Shown in pieces: positions 1 through 10,928 of a stretch of DNA of 64,000 nt. The stretch is from Neoarius graeffei (taxonomy: Eukaryota; Chordata; Actinopteri; Siluriformes; Ariidae), in contig NC_083575.1 of assembly GCF_027579695.1 (NCBI RefSeq), positions 37,871,154 to 37,935,153 of the forward strand. The letters run 5' to 3'. A program made the translations under genes and the position numbers. The notes below the pieces were generated by a model. That model did not search any database. It had not been told where the DNA came from and was given only the letters and a program-made list of their open reading frames with translations. Positions within the stretch are counted from its first letter, which is position 1; each line of letters opens with the position of its first letter.

Positions 1-624
1 AGCTGTTCCTTTTTTGTACCTTTAACTTTTCCAGCCTCTTATTGCCCCTGTCCCAACTTTTTTGAGATGTGTTGCTGTCATGAAATTTCAAATGAGCCAA
101 TATTTGGCATGAAATTTCAAAATATCTCACTTTCGACATTTGATATGTTGTCTATATTCTATTGTGAATACAATATCAGTTTTTGAGATTTGTAAATTAT
201 TGCATTATGTTTTTATTTACAATTTGTACTTTGCCCCAAGGGTGGTACAGTGGTGTAGTGGTTAGCGCTGTCGCCTCACAGCAAGAAGGTCTGGGTTTGA
301 GCCCCATGGCCGGCGAGGGCCTTTCTGTGGGGAGTTTGGATGTTGTCCACCCGGGTTTCCTCTGGGTGCTATGGTTTCCCCCACAGTCCAAAGACATGCA
401 GGTTAGGTTAACTGGTGACTCTAAATTGACCGTAGGTGTGAATGGTTGTCTGTGTCTATGTGTCAGCCCTGTGATGACCTGGCGACTTGTCCAGGGTGTA
501 CCCCGCCTTTTGCCCGTAGTCAGCTGGGATAGGCTCCAGCTTGCCTGCGACCCTGTAGAACAGGATAAAGCGGCTAGAGATAATGAGATGAGACTTTGTC
601 CCAACTTTTTTGGAATCGGGGTTG
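1..624 (-). mobile_element. Tc1-like element, family A copy 1, cut by window edge
   Basis: The last 32 bases before the TA at 625-626 form the outer terminal repeat (CCAACTTTTTTGGAATCGGG core), and 1-227 matches the non-coding 5' flank of family A copies at 12231-12450 and, inverted, 13310-13540. The transposase part would lie left of the window, so this copy is in the same orientation as the one at 10929-12489. A SINE splits the terminal repeat at 240-592. The inner copy of the repeated motif (CCCAACTTTTTTGAGA) is visible near 52, giving the IR/DR arrangement typical of many Tc1 elements. Confidence 0.9.
240..592 (+). mobile_element. tRNA-derived V-SINE/Mermaid-like SINE, nested in Tc1
   Basis: Starts with a tRNA-like head (A-box-like TGGTGTAGTGGTTAGCG, then a B-box-like GGTTTGAGCCC), followed by a core (ACATGCAGGTTAGGTTAACT) like the V-SINE conserved segment, and ends in GATAATGAGATGAG. 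It is flanked by a 12-bp duplication with one mismatch (228-239 and 593-604, ACTTTGYCCCAA), which lies inside the Tc1 terminal repeat. The SINE is therefore younger than the Tc1. Confidence 0.92.
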
Positions 625-650
625 TAATAAAAAAGGGTAAACGAACACAG

Positions 651-756
651 GATTTCACAAAAAGTCGTCGAGAAAGGTGGCTTTTGAACATCTCTGTGGA
701 ATCGAAGGGAGCCGAGTCAAAGCATGCTCTAGTATGCAGTGATCACTTGGTGAAAG
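651..756 (+). pseudogene. THAP-domain exon fragment (putative transposase N-terminus)
   Basis: The open stretch is bounded by a good acceptor (ACACAG at 645-650) and a donor (G|GTTTGT at 757). Its translation has a basic run, a tryptophan (RRERW) and a terminal CSDHL motif, which matches the second half of a THAP zinc finger (conserved W, then C-x2-H). The first exon with the two upstream cysteines is not visible, because the Tc1 at 1-624 occupies the upstream intron. THAP domains bind DNA and occur at the N-terminus of several DNA-transposon transposases as well as host proteins. The next frame runs into ordinary sequence, so no complete protein is possible here. Membership of a transposon rather than a host gene is inferred from the paired gene on the other strand and from the two similar loci. 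Confidence 0.55.
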
Positions 757-922
757 GTTTGTATTTCCCTCTCAGCTATGTCCTTAGTGTTTTCCAAGTA
801 CTTTTCTTGCTATGTGTCATTATTTTACGGTACTTTTTTTAGTTACGAAGCGCTAAAGTCCCCAGCTGTTTCTTTGTTTACTCCTCACAAAGTCCATATG
901 CATGAAGGTTGCAACAAAATTC

Positions 923-1475
923 TTATTCAGCCATACAGTTACAATGTTCCGTGATCACTTCTCCGTTTTGTTTAACTAAGATCCAGGTCTTTAAAGGGGT
1001 TTCTGATGATCTTTGTGAATGATTTGCCTGAGAGATACAGTAAGAGCCAACACAAGTGAGAATCAAGCGAACTGTTGTTTGTTTACACTTCAGCTTGCAG
1101 CGCTTCGTTGTAAAGACGCGAACGAAAAGCTTAAAAAAAAACATACTTACAGGGGCAAAAACAATACAGGATTCATTCAGCAGCGACTTGATACCGAAGT
1201 CCTTTACCCAGCCACATACAAAAAAGTTGTAAGCCTCCATACTCTTCCATGCTTCTATCTGTTTTGCGGTGTAGAAGGATGTCTGCAACACCAGATAGTT
1301 TGAGATGTCGTGGAACTCGATTGAAGGGTAGTTTGAGATCGTATGACAAATCCTTCCTTCCCAGACTGTAGGGGTCGATTCCATTGCACATAGCAATCTT
1401 CTGAATATATCTAAAGCCAGCAGTGGCTTCTAGATTACGAGCATACTCTGATAAGTTATCACTAGTTATTTGCAC
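923..1475 (-). pseudogene. SWIM/YqaJ-family protein, 5' fragment with two exons
   Basis: Two exon-like blocks read on the minus strand. Block 1 (about 1475 to 1151) carries motifs GIDPYSL, DISNYLVLQTSFYT and KSMEAYNFFVCGWVKD, then a perfect donor GTAAGT (1150-1145). Block 2 (1027 to 926) follows an acceptor CTCAG and carries NHSQR and HCNCMAE. These motifs recall a large family of animal proteins with a SWIM-like CxC element followed by a YqaJ/phage-type exonuclease domain, often multi-copy in fish and cnidarians. A one-base shift near 1335 splits block 1, and the normal continuation after the CxC motif is replaced by a stop, so the nuclease domain is absent. Family assignment is from remembered motifs; no search was run. 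The first in-frame codon at 1475 is GTG, so the true start is unclear. Confidence 0.6.
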
Positions 1476-1559
1476 TACGGCAGCTGTTTAGACCACCAGC
1501 TATTTCACTTCCAGTAAAACTGCTAAGAAAAGTTACGTGACTGAAACCCAGCAATTGTT

Positions 1560-2425
1560 TAGAAGGTCACTCTAATCTCCGGACAGGGACAGACTTAGAG
1601 CTTGCCCTGAGGGATCCAGGAGCCTAAAGATCTGTTTGTGTTTTAAGATCATCCTCTTAGGACTTTACACTCCCACACTCAGCTCTCTGCAGGGTCGTCA
1701 TGCTTATTCAGAGACATTCAGCTTATATCTGTTTGGTGATGAAGGTTTTTTTTAATGGATCCCCCTTTATTCACATTGAAAGGATTATTAGATGGACATG
1801 CTCCCATGAATATACAGACAGCTACAAACTCTTGTTCATATAACTCATTTAAATGTGAATTTGATAAAATTTAGTCTGATGTTCCTTTTGCCACCGCAAT
1901 TCCTAAAAAAAAACCCTCTTCAGACCACCAGTGCTTTCCCAAAACGCTGCTCCATTCACTTCTGCGTGCTTTTCCAAGACATCAGTAGAGGATGGAGCGT
2001 GCAATTAAAATTCCATTTCAGTCAATTTGTTACTCAAAGTTTCCATGCATGGATCATAGAAACTCAGCACACTACTCGATGTACCACACACAACACACTT
2101 AATTACCCCTTCAGTACCTGTATGATTTCCAACACCTGGAGCGCTCTTCTTAGTTGGATCTCACTGATGCTCACAGAGCTAACTTTCTCATGCACTCTTT
2201 CTCATGCACTCTTTCTCTCAGTCTTTAGTTCCTTCCAAGAATACACAGAATCGTTCAGCACGGCTTTTCCTTCCTTCTCTGGTTCCTCTATTGTTTTAAT
2301 CTACATGTATGAAAACCTTTCACATGGTCAAATTTTATTTTATTTTATATATGGATCTGACAACTCCAGATGTTTTTCTTTTGCATGCATCTCAAGCAGA
2401 AGTGATCATATAGCATTTTCAGATT
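1560..2425. other. No recognisable gene or repeat
   Basis: An AT-leaning stretch without splice-bounded coding signal or inverted ends. A 190-codon open frame on + (1855-2427) is low complexity in Ser/Phe/Leu and resembles nothing I know. Confidence 0.5.
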
Positions 2426-2440
2426 AGAACTCCAAAAGTA

Positions 2441-2796
2441 TGGGCGGCACGGTGGTGTAGTGGTTAGCGCTGTCGCCTCACAGCAAGAAGGTCCGGGTTC
2501 GAGCCCTGTGGCCGGCGAGGGCCTTTCTGTGCGGAGTTTGCATGTTCTCCCCGTGTCCGTGTGGGTTTCCTCCGGGTGCTCCGGTTTCCTCCGCAGTCCA
2601 AAGACATGCAGGTTAGGTTAACTGGTGACTCTAAATTGACCGTAGGTGTGAATGGTTGTCTATGTGTCAGCCCTGTGATGACCTGGTGACTTGTCTAGGG
2701 TGTACCCCACCTTTCGCCCGTAGTCAGCTGGGATAGGCTCCAGCTTGCCTGCGACCCTGTAGAACAGGATAAAGTGGCTAGAGATAATGAGATGAG
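2441..2796 (+). mobile_element. tRNA-derived V-SINE-like SINE, full length
   Basis: Complete head-core-tail copy of the window's main SINE. The flanking duplication AGAACTCCAAAAGTA (2426-2440 and 2795-2809, up to 15 bp) is perfect, which indicates a fairly recent insertion. Confidence 0.95.
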
Positions 2797-2809
2797 AACT
2801 CCAAAAGTA

Positions 2810-5122
2810 AAAAATAGGTACCCTATGGATACATGTGGCTACTGCTTATAAATAAAATTGTTTGCTGATACCATACAGTATCCATACAGTAAATATAGCA
2901 TATATACATGTTATCAATTATACTCGCCTCATCTCTTGCAGGCATCACCAAGCTGTGAGCAGCATCAGGGCTCGTAGTATTTTGGTGACCAAGTTTGTTT
3001 ACTGTGTTTTGTTCAAAATACAGTGCTGTGAACTAGATCTATTTTCAAAAAATAGTAAGAAAGCACTTGTTCATGAATTGTCTTAGAAGCATTATTTAGT
3101 ACTAATGAACACATTTTGTTTCACAAGTGTAGTGTAAAGACTCTAAAGTAAAAAATCCCTCGAAAGGGCTCAATTATCCCCCAAAGGAGTTGATTTATTC
3201 CCACATGGGACTTTTGTAATTGCAAACCCAGCGGCTCGCTCAAAAGATTCCAACGTTGTCTTCACTGCCTTCTCGAGTTTTTGTTGAATGGCTGGAATTC
3301 TTTGTGTAAATATCTGCCAAAAAGCTAAAAAAAAAAAAAAAACCTTACAAAACCTTTCATTTGACCTTTCAGAAGGACCAAACAAAAGCTGTGATAATCA
3401 AAAGGTAAATTTTCTTTAAATAAACACCACTTACTTGATATTGAATCAGCAGCCTTGGCGAACCACAAGGTGAATTAAGCTTTTTTCTTTTTATCTGCCA
3501 ATTATCTTCCGATACTATGAAGTTATAATGAGGTTTCTCTTATTTCTTTTCTGGTTCTAATTTGTTCTGAAGTTTATCAAGAAGTAGAACGGGTCATCGA
3601 ACTTGATCAGGATAAGTGCTGATTGGTTATGAAGTTTCGCTATTGTTACACTCATTCTTACATTCTTATACTCGTTCTTGTGTACGTTTGATAACGTGAG
3701 ATCAACTGTTTGTATCACGATTCGCCGTTCTGGTGATTGTAATGCTTATGCATATGAACATGCACAGTGCACTATTGTTACACTCGTCTTTACATTCTTA
3801 CAACACGATGACATAGTGGTTCCAGTTCTATGAGGCAGTAGCCACAAAAAGAGGAAAATTGCATTTAAATATTCCATTACAGTTCCACTGCTATATATTG
3901 ATTTGATTTGAATGTCATTCAATATACAGTAAATAATATTTACAGATTATAATATATGTTAAATGTTTAGCTAATACATTTGCAGATGAGCTGTAACTGT
4001 GATCATCAGCATCATCCACATCAGCCTCTGTTTCCTCACCTCAGATAAAAGTCACTCGAGGCAATTCATTGGTTCACTGTTGACTCTTATACTGGACCTG
4101 AAGAAAATTCAGTGAGTTTTTTGTTGGCTAAATTTCCCACTTTTTATTAGGTCATTCAAACATTTTCCAACTTTCTCCTCTGTCCTCTGCACATTTTGAT
4201 TATACAGCGAATTTAATATAGATATTTAGGCAGTGCCTAAAAGCAGAACTCCTGATGAGTACCGTATATAAGCAAAATATATGCAAAAGCACAAAATTAA
4301 CTTGAATAAAATAATAATATTATAGCATATGAACCATTGAATTGTGTAGTGTAGTGCATTTTGCATCAGTATTTTGTTGCATTGTCTTGTGACAGTGATA
4401 CCAATTATGAGATACACATCACAGTTACTAATACATGTTTATTCCTTTCTTTGACACCACATGCCATGCACCAGAAACAACACCACGATATTTATTATGG
4501 TGAGACTCTGCTGAGTGCCTGGTGGACAGCAGTGAACCAGCACTTTCACTTTACATCATTATAATTGAATATCAAACTCGATCTGTCAAACAGTTATCTG
4601 GTTACATCTTTCATGCATTGGAGCTCGGAGTGTGCAACCACAAATTTCAACACACGTGCACACCGTAAGAACTAGTTACCATGCAGGTGTTCCTGATTAG
4701 AGTGCAATCACAGCACATACATATAAAGACTCTCAGTAACACGGAGATGTTGTGAAAGGCTTGTATTTTGTATCGCTTTTCTGGTTTTGACTCTGTTTGT
4801 ATTTTTGGACTGTGAGTATTATATTACCTCTGATATCCGGTCTGTGCATCACTCGACCACTGCCTGTTTTTCAACTCTGCCTTTGTCTACGTTTTGGATC
4901 TGTTTGCTTGCATGTTTTCAATAAAACTCTTCCTGTGATTACATCCCTCTCCCGCCCTTACATGACAGAAACTGTCAAATGTCCAACAAGCTAGTGGACT
5001 AATAAAACTGGTTTTATATGACACTGTTGTGAATATTTTCCATAAAATGTGTTAATAAATAATCCTATGTTATTTTTTAAGAAACAAATTAAAAATAAGC
5101 GCTGGATAAAAACCCATCTATC
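2810..5122. other. Unassigned AT-rich sequence
   Basis: I see no coding exon, RNA gene or clear repeat ends in this 2.3 kb. Short open frames here lack family motifs. Confidence 0.5.
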
Positions 5123-6687
5123 TAAAGCCTCACTCACAACCTGCCATACGTGCTGCTGCAAGCAGTCTACGATAAAAAATTTGACAAACCCGTGCTTGAG
5201 ACTTGCGCAACACTTGCATGTGTTCAGCGCCGTAGAAGGTCGCAGACTGCCCATGGAGACTTTTGGTCCTGCACATGCAAATTCTACGAGTCTTGTGACA
5301 AATCAAGAACACATACACTACATATGGGACCCGTACTCCTTTTGTATGCCTGAACCAAGTCAGCAGCGCGGCTAGTAGGGGCTTTTTGCGATGACAGTAA
5401 GACGCATGAGTGATGCATGGTCATTGTATGAGTGACGTGCCTCAGAAATACTACACAAGTACTCCACAATTGCTATTTGTGCGGCACGCAAGACAGAAGT
5501 GCATCTCACTTTCTACCCCTATGTGTGGTGTGCACGCAGCGCACGCGACCTGCACGTGACATGAGGGGCAAGACTCTGGATATATATATTGGGGAGGAAC
5601 CAAGGAACCGATCATGTAGCGTGTAGCATTGTAGAAGGGAAGAAGACGACCTCATTTGCTGTTTTTATTTGAGCATATGTTAATTTACCATGCAAACATC
5701 AAATAATAAAACATGAGTATAAGGGAATAACGTATTTTATTACGCTGTAAAAAATCCCAACTAAATAGCCCAACAGTTTGAGCACTGAAACACACTTTGA
5801 CTCCGAGCTGCTGTCCTGCTCCTACTCCTGCTGAGTGGTGGGACGGGGTGTCGGGATGTCCTTGTCCTTATCACTGAGCATGGCACAATGGCCTGACAGC
5901 GATGATGGGATTGCAGTGTCCTCACTTCTGGGCGCTGTTAGCTGAAACATACATGAAAATCAGCATATATGATATTAATTACATAAGCATATAGATACTG
6001 AAATGAATGTTTAAAGCATGTGTATTTACCGGTGAAAATACCTCTGGCGGAGTGCTGTGCCTTCTGCCGGCTTGAAGGCATATTTCTCCCTGTCTGTGCA
6101 GGGCTCGCCGGTGCTGCTACCATCGTCATCAAATTCTTCCTCCTCCTCCCCCTCTGCTGTTTCAGGCTGGGTTACTTCACTTTTGCTCACTTCTTCTTGG
6201 GTCCCATTTTCTAAACTTTAAACTGAAAATTTTTAAATTTTTCCCACAAAATATCCAATGTTCTTCAGCCGAAAGACAGATGCAGAATGCTGCAGGCACG
6301 CTGGTTTTATACCCACTCCTGGCTTGCATCACACGCAAGTTATGAGTGATTGTAATGTGCTAATCACATGCGTCACACATGCTTTATAAGTGCGGCCCGT
6401 ACTCATAGCGCAGGAAACTGGTCAAATGCAAGTCTCACGCACTCCACACTCACTGAACACACTGATCATGTGCGTCAGATATACGCTTTCCATGGGCTAA
6501 CGGTGCAATTTTTCCCACGCCTCGAGGAAGTCAGGTGTACAATCTGTACTTGACAAGTACTTTGCCAGTACTCTTCCCCCAAACTTTCCCCCAGATTCAC
6601 CACGACCCTGTGGCACGGCTGCGAGCTACCAAACCGTGCGACCCATGCGTGTCCAAAACCTTACGGCGGGTTGTGAGTGAGGCTTTA
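5123..6687. mobile_element. 1.57 kb non-autonomous element with terminal inverted repeats
   Basis: The left end TAAAGCCTCACTCACAACCT (5123-5142) is repeated in inverted form at 6668-6687 with one mismatch in the first 20 bases, and similarity continues weakly inward (GCC, TACG). No convincing target duplication was found, so the superfamily is undecided; PIF/Harbinger is a guess only. On the minus strand about 6215-6030 there is an acidic open stretch (a run of Glu, then Asp-Asp-Asp), possibly a relic exon. Confidence 0.7.
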
Positions 6688-6689
6688 TG

Positions 6690-7889
6690 TAAATAAAGAT
6701 ACAAATTTCATTATGCGGTGGTCAAGTGTTTATGAGATACATTGCCTTGCACTTATGATCGAGTTCCCTGTGGTGGTACACGTTCATCATTTGTATGGAC
6801 GTCGTACGGTCAGGGCATCAAAAATCAGGTCAATGCGTTACCATATTCTCTTAAGTATGCAGCTCTGCTCCGTGCACACTTTGTACACATGAGGAGCTCC
6901 ATTATTAGACATATCTGCTTCATTGAGGCACATAGCTATCCAACAACTTCATCAAAGCATGACATATTTGGAATCAAACTTACTTCACAAAGTTTTACAC
7001 ATCTTTAATCAGACTGGCTGTTTTTAACACCATATTTGTTCAATCCAATTTGCAGTAAGCCAAGACAAGATTGTGAAGCCAATAAAAACGTTTCCACATT
7101 GTTATGATGAAATTTGTTTTTAAAGTTCAACTGTTATCTGCCGAAAAACCCAATTTTGGTCATTTGCTAATTTTTTGGTTGTTAGACTTTTGCTTTGATG
7201 ACATCCTATTTGTTTTCCCAGGCCACCATGCCTAAACTGATAGATTATATACCCTACTATTTGCCTACCACACCAGAAAATAGACTGATCCCTTAATCCT
7301 ACTACAGAATGATCAGATCCCATATTGTGCCTCAAGGCACATCAGCCACAAGCATCACAAGAATCAGAATTCCTTTTTGTACTGGCAAAATCAGATAGTG
7401 TAACTTCCCCTGACTTCTTATCCCTTCACTGTCCTCCAATGCTGACTGAAAACAACATTCATTAAAAATCTAATCATGCACTTGTTTAGAAAACAACAAC
7501 AATAACAACATGACCTACATATTTGCACTCCTGTTTCTGGTAATGGTGATATCTTTAGACTCTGATCTGATCTGATTTCCAAGTAAATAACAAACCAAGT
7601 TCAAGTTCTTTTAATTTGTGATTTCAAACATATACAGTTGGTACAGTACGCAGTTAAAACGAAACAATGTTTTTCCAGGACCATGGTGCTACATTAAACA
7701 TCACAGGACTACAAGTCTACATATAACAACATAACAACAAAGTGCAAGAGTACAACGAATTACTGCAGACAGTAATGACACAATAGACAATAAACAACAC
7801 AAACAACATAAAGTGCAGACACGAGCAACATAAGGTGCAGAGTTGAGTGTGCATATTGAGGTAGTATATGAAAGGAAATAAATAAATGT
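6690..7889. other. Unassigned sequence
   Basis: No gene, RNA or repeat boundary could be recognised here. Confidence 0.45.
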
Positions 7890-7902
7890 AAACTTTGTGT
7901 GT

Positions 7903-8253
7903 GGCGGCATGGTGGTGTAGTGGTTAGCACTGTCTCCTCACAGTAAGAAGGTTCTGGGTTTGAGCCCAGTGGCTGACGAGAATCTTTCTGTATGGAGTTT
8001 GCATGTTCTCCCCGTGTCTGCGTGGGTTTCCTCCGGGTGCTCCGGTTTCCCTCACAGTCCAAAGACATGCAGGTTAGGTGAATTGGTGGCTCTAAATTGA
8101 CCGTAGGTGTGAATGGTTGTTTGTCTCTATGTGTCAGCCCTGGTGACTTGTCCAGGGTGTACCCCGCCTCTCGCCCATAGTCAGCTGGGATAGGCTCCAG
8201 CTTGCCTGCGACCCTGTACAGGATAAGCGGTTATGGATAATGGATGGATGGAT
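7903..8253 (+). mobile_element. tRNA-derived SINE, (ATGG)-tailed subtype
   Basis: Same head and core as the other V-SINE-like copies, but the tail is GGATAATGGATGGATGGATA instead of ATGAGATGAG, which marks a second tail type. Flanking duplication AAACTTTGTGTGT / AAACCTTGTGTGT (7890-7902, 8254-8266), 12 of 13 identical. Confidence 0.92.
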
Positions 8254-8369
8254 AAACCTTGTGTGTGCAAGAGACATTGTGAACATTGTAAGGCAATAGT
8301 GCATTATTGTCCACTGTGCAAAGATTGTGCACAGTGGTGTGTTCAACCACTTCTATAGATAAGAACATA

Positions 8370-8566
8370 CAGTGCCCTGCAAAAGTATTCATCCCTTACA
8401 AAAGTACTGTGTCACAATAAAAAAACCCAATGTGCACCTTTAAAGTGGTAGGCATGTTGTGTAAATCAAATGGTGCTAACCCTCCAAAAATCCATTTTAA
8501 TTCCAGCTTGTAATGTGACAAAACAGGACAAACACCAAGGGGGATGAATACTTTTGCAAGGCACTG
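8370..8566. mobile_element. Miniature Tc1 (MITE) derived from family C
   Basis: A 197-bp element flanked by TA (8368-8369 and 8567-8568). Both ends match the terminal repeats of the family C element at 48753-50373 (CAGTG-CTTGCAAAAGTATTCAT type ends), but all coding sequence is gone. It was probably mobilised by a family C transposase. Confidence 0.85.
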
Positions 8567-8668
8567 TAAATGTATATTATGTAAAACTGAATGTAATGCT
8601 ATATACATTTTAATGCACACATAACTCCAGTACACACAATGCAAACAAATGCATATATAAGTACATTC

Positions 8669-8681
8669 AATCATCATCATT

Positions 8682-8711
<30 letters not shown>
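8669..8711. repeat. (ATC)n microsatellite
   Basis: Near-perfect trinucleotide run with one interruption. Confidence 0.95.
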
Positions 8712-8712
<1 letters not shown>

Positions 8713-9371
8713 CAAAGCAACACCAAAACTAACTCTCATCAGCATGATCTGTTCCACTAACTCAGTGTGTACAACTTATCACTCAGTCACTGGAAGCCAA
8801 CCACAGCATCTGAGTACAAGACAAGCTTGGACTGCTTCTTTTAGCTCACAAGAATGCATGTCTGTCACAGAAATCTTAGCTTGTGCCTTAATGCAGCCTC
8901 CATTGTTAATGAACTAGGGTGATAGACGGCTGTGAAGACCATAAAATGCTTTAAAGCATGAAATGGGAGGATGGCTTTGCTGCCAGAGGCACAATTCTCT
9001 CTGCACCTCCTAACAATGTTCTGACCTCACCATGTGACCCGGACAGAGGGATGTGTGCTGCTTGGCTCAGGCCTGCTTCAAAACAACAGCTCAAATGGGT
9101 TACAGATGTTGATCAACTAATAAATTCTTTGTGAAATCAGCAAGCGCTGAGGGGTCAAAGACCTGACCATAGGGGCTGTTTTGTTTTTTCAATTGGATGT
9201 CTGTTTTGTTTGGTTTTCTTTTCTTTTTTTTTAATCATAGATGCTACATATAAAGTAGGGGGCTATGATTACAATATATTTTCCTCCTGAGGTTCATATT
9301 TACAGAGGAGCTTCCTTTCTCATGCAATCCCTAGTTACCCAAAATATACCTTGCTTTCTCCTTCACTGTAT

Positions 9372-9373
<2 letters not shown>

Positions 9374-9432
<59 letters not shown>
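9374..9432. repeat. (CT)n microsatellite
   Basis: About 29 uninterrupted dinucleotide units. Confidence 0.97.
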
Positions 9433-9435
<3 letters not shown>

Positions 9436-9786
9436 TTTTCTCATCTCTGGTATATTGGAATATACAATACACCCACTCCTTAGGCATTCAGTCCTCTCTG
9501 GAAAAGAACAGGAAATAAAACAGTCAAGGCCCTTAAACTCGGATGTAGCATGACCACATCTGCATAGCTGAAACTAATTAAGAAAATGTTGCTGTTTATT
9601 TTTCCACCAGTGCCCCCTTGGCCAAAATAAGCACTTTCTTAATTTTATTATAAAGCATGTGAACCTCCTCTATCATCCGTATGAGATGAATGAGATCACA
9701 TCTGCAAAGATGCATAACTAAATTATCACTTTATTATTACATTTGCTTCAGAGGATGAATGTAGTCCTCAAGAGTAGTTTATAAAT

Positions 9787-9891
<105 letters not shown>

Positions 9892-10133
9892 TATATGGTT
9901 TTTGGTCAAAATCCCCAATGAGGACTGAGCAAACTTTTAATGCCAAGAGGGATGGAACACCTGGGTTTCCTCACACTTGAACCCTAGATTGACACTTATG
10001 CACACACACACAAATACAGTGTGAAAGCTTATGTAAAGTCAGTCTTAGAGGAGAAAAGCCTTAGTGACATTAAACATCAGCAGCAGCCGAGAACACTCAG
10101 AGTAAACAAGAGGAAAGACACAAAGCACTCCTT

Positions 10134-10135
<2 letters not shown>

Positions 10136-10184
<49 letters not shown>
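10136..10184. repeat. (CA)n microsatellite
   Basis: About 24 CA units. Confidence 0.97.
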
Positions 10185-10185
<1 letters not shown>

Positions 10186-10928
10186 CCAGTATCAAAACTG
10201 TTTACTTAGGGCTAGAGGTCAGAAAGGGAGATGGTGAGAAATAAAAAGAGAAAAATAGAGAAGAAAAGCAAGGTTTGCTCATGCGTACTCTGACTGCATG
10301 GATTCTAATGGTTTTGGCTCCTGTCAGTAACTAATAACAGTCATTTTGAAAGGAATGATGCTAGTGTTATTAAGTGACCACTAAAAATAGTCTAAATCAG
10401 GTTTATAAAATTGTTATTTTTAAGCTGAAAAATAAGTTGAACTGACCTTCCCAGGCTAGTCCGAATGGAGTCAACTACATTCTCACCGAACCCGAGAGAC
10501 AACAGACAGCCTAATATTATAGTATTATATTATTGTATTAGCCAGAATTCATGTTCCAGTGCTTATATTGGATACAACACTGCTGTAACCTTGAACGTTA
10601 AACCACAATGATGGCCTTCTCATGATGCTCCATGAAACTAGGAACGCTAAATGTAGCTCAGTTCCAGTCTTCTCCACATATTTCAGTGACTTTAGGCATG
10701 AAGCCAACGATGCTCGCTGATAGTGCTGATCTCATCACTCCACTCAGCCGAATGGAATGTTCCAGACTCCAGCTGTGTCAGGTCACCTGTTGAGTTATAC
10801 TGGCAATGATTTGATGATGATAATGAGGATGATAATGATGATAACGAATATTGGAACTCTTTGGATGCAGATGCTGTATTCTAATGCATAATCCCTGTGT
10901 ATGCCATAATAAACATGTATTCATTTTA

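Larger units (their letters stand above)
630..1547. mobile_element. Decayed two-gene THAP / SWIM-YqaJ element (ISL2EU-like?)
   Basis: A THAP-type exon on + (651-756) and a SWIM/YqaJ-family gene fragment on - (923-1475) converge. The right edge carries TTACGTGACTGAAACCC near 1531-1547; its reverse complement GGGTTTCAGTCACGTAA resembles the end of the element at 56666 (CCCTTTTCAGTCACGTGAC). The left edge is lost behind the Tc1 or outside the window. Only about 170 bp separates the two gene fragments, so much of the interior is missing. The shared layout with 46277-47065 and 56666-58075 is the main reason for treating it as one element. Confidence 0.55.

Noticed and set aside
183..842. 219-codon frame on + at the left end
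   Set aside because: It runs through Tc1 terminal repeat and the SINE and begins without ATG; only the THAP exon part (651-756) has meaning.
1855..2427. 190-codon frame on +
   Set aside because: No ATG-supported start with context, low-complexity composition, no motif, no exon boundaries.
2441..2520. Possible tRNA gene at SINE heads
   Set aside because: Only the A- and B-box region is tRNA-like; it continues into the SINE core and recurs at over a dozen loci with target duplications.
5123..6687. Firm PIF/Harbinger assignment
   Set aside because: Inverted ends are clear but no 3-bp TTA/TWA duplication could be matched, so the class was left open.
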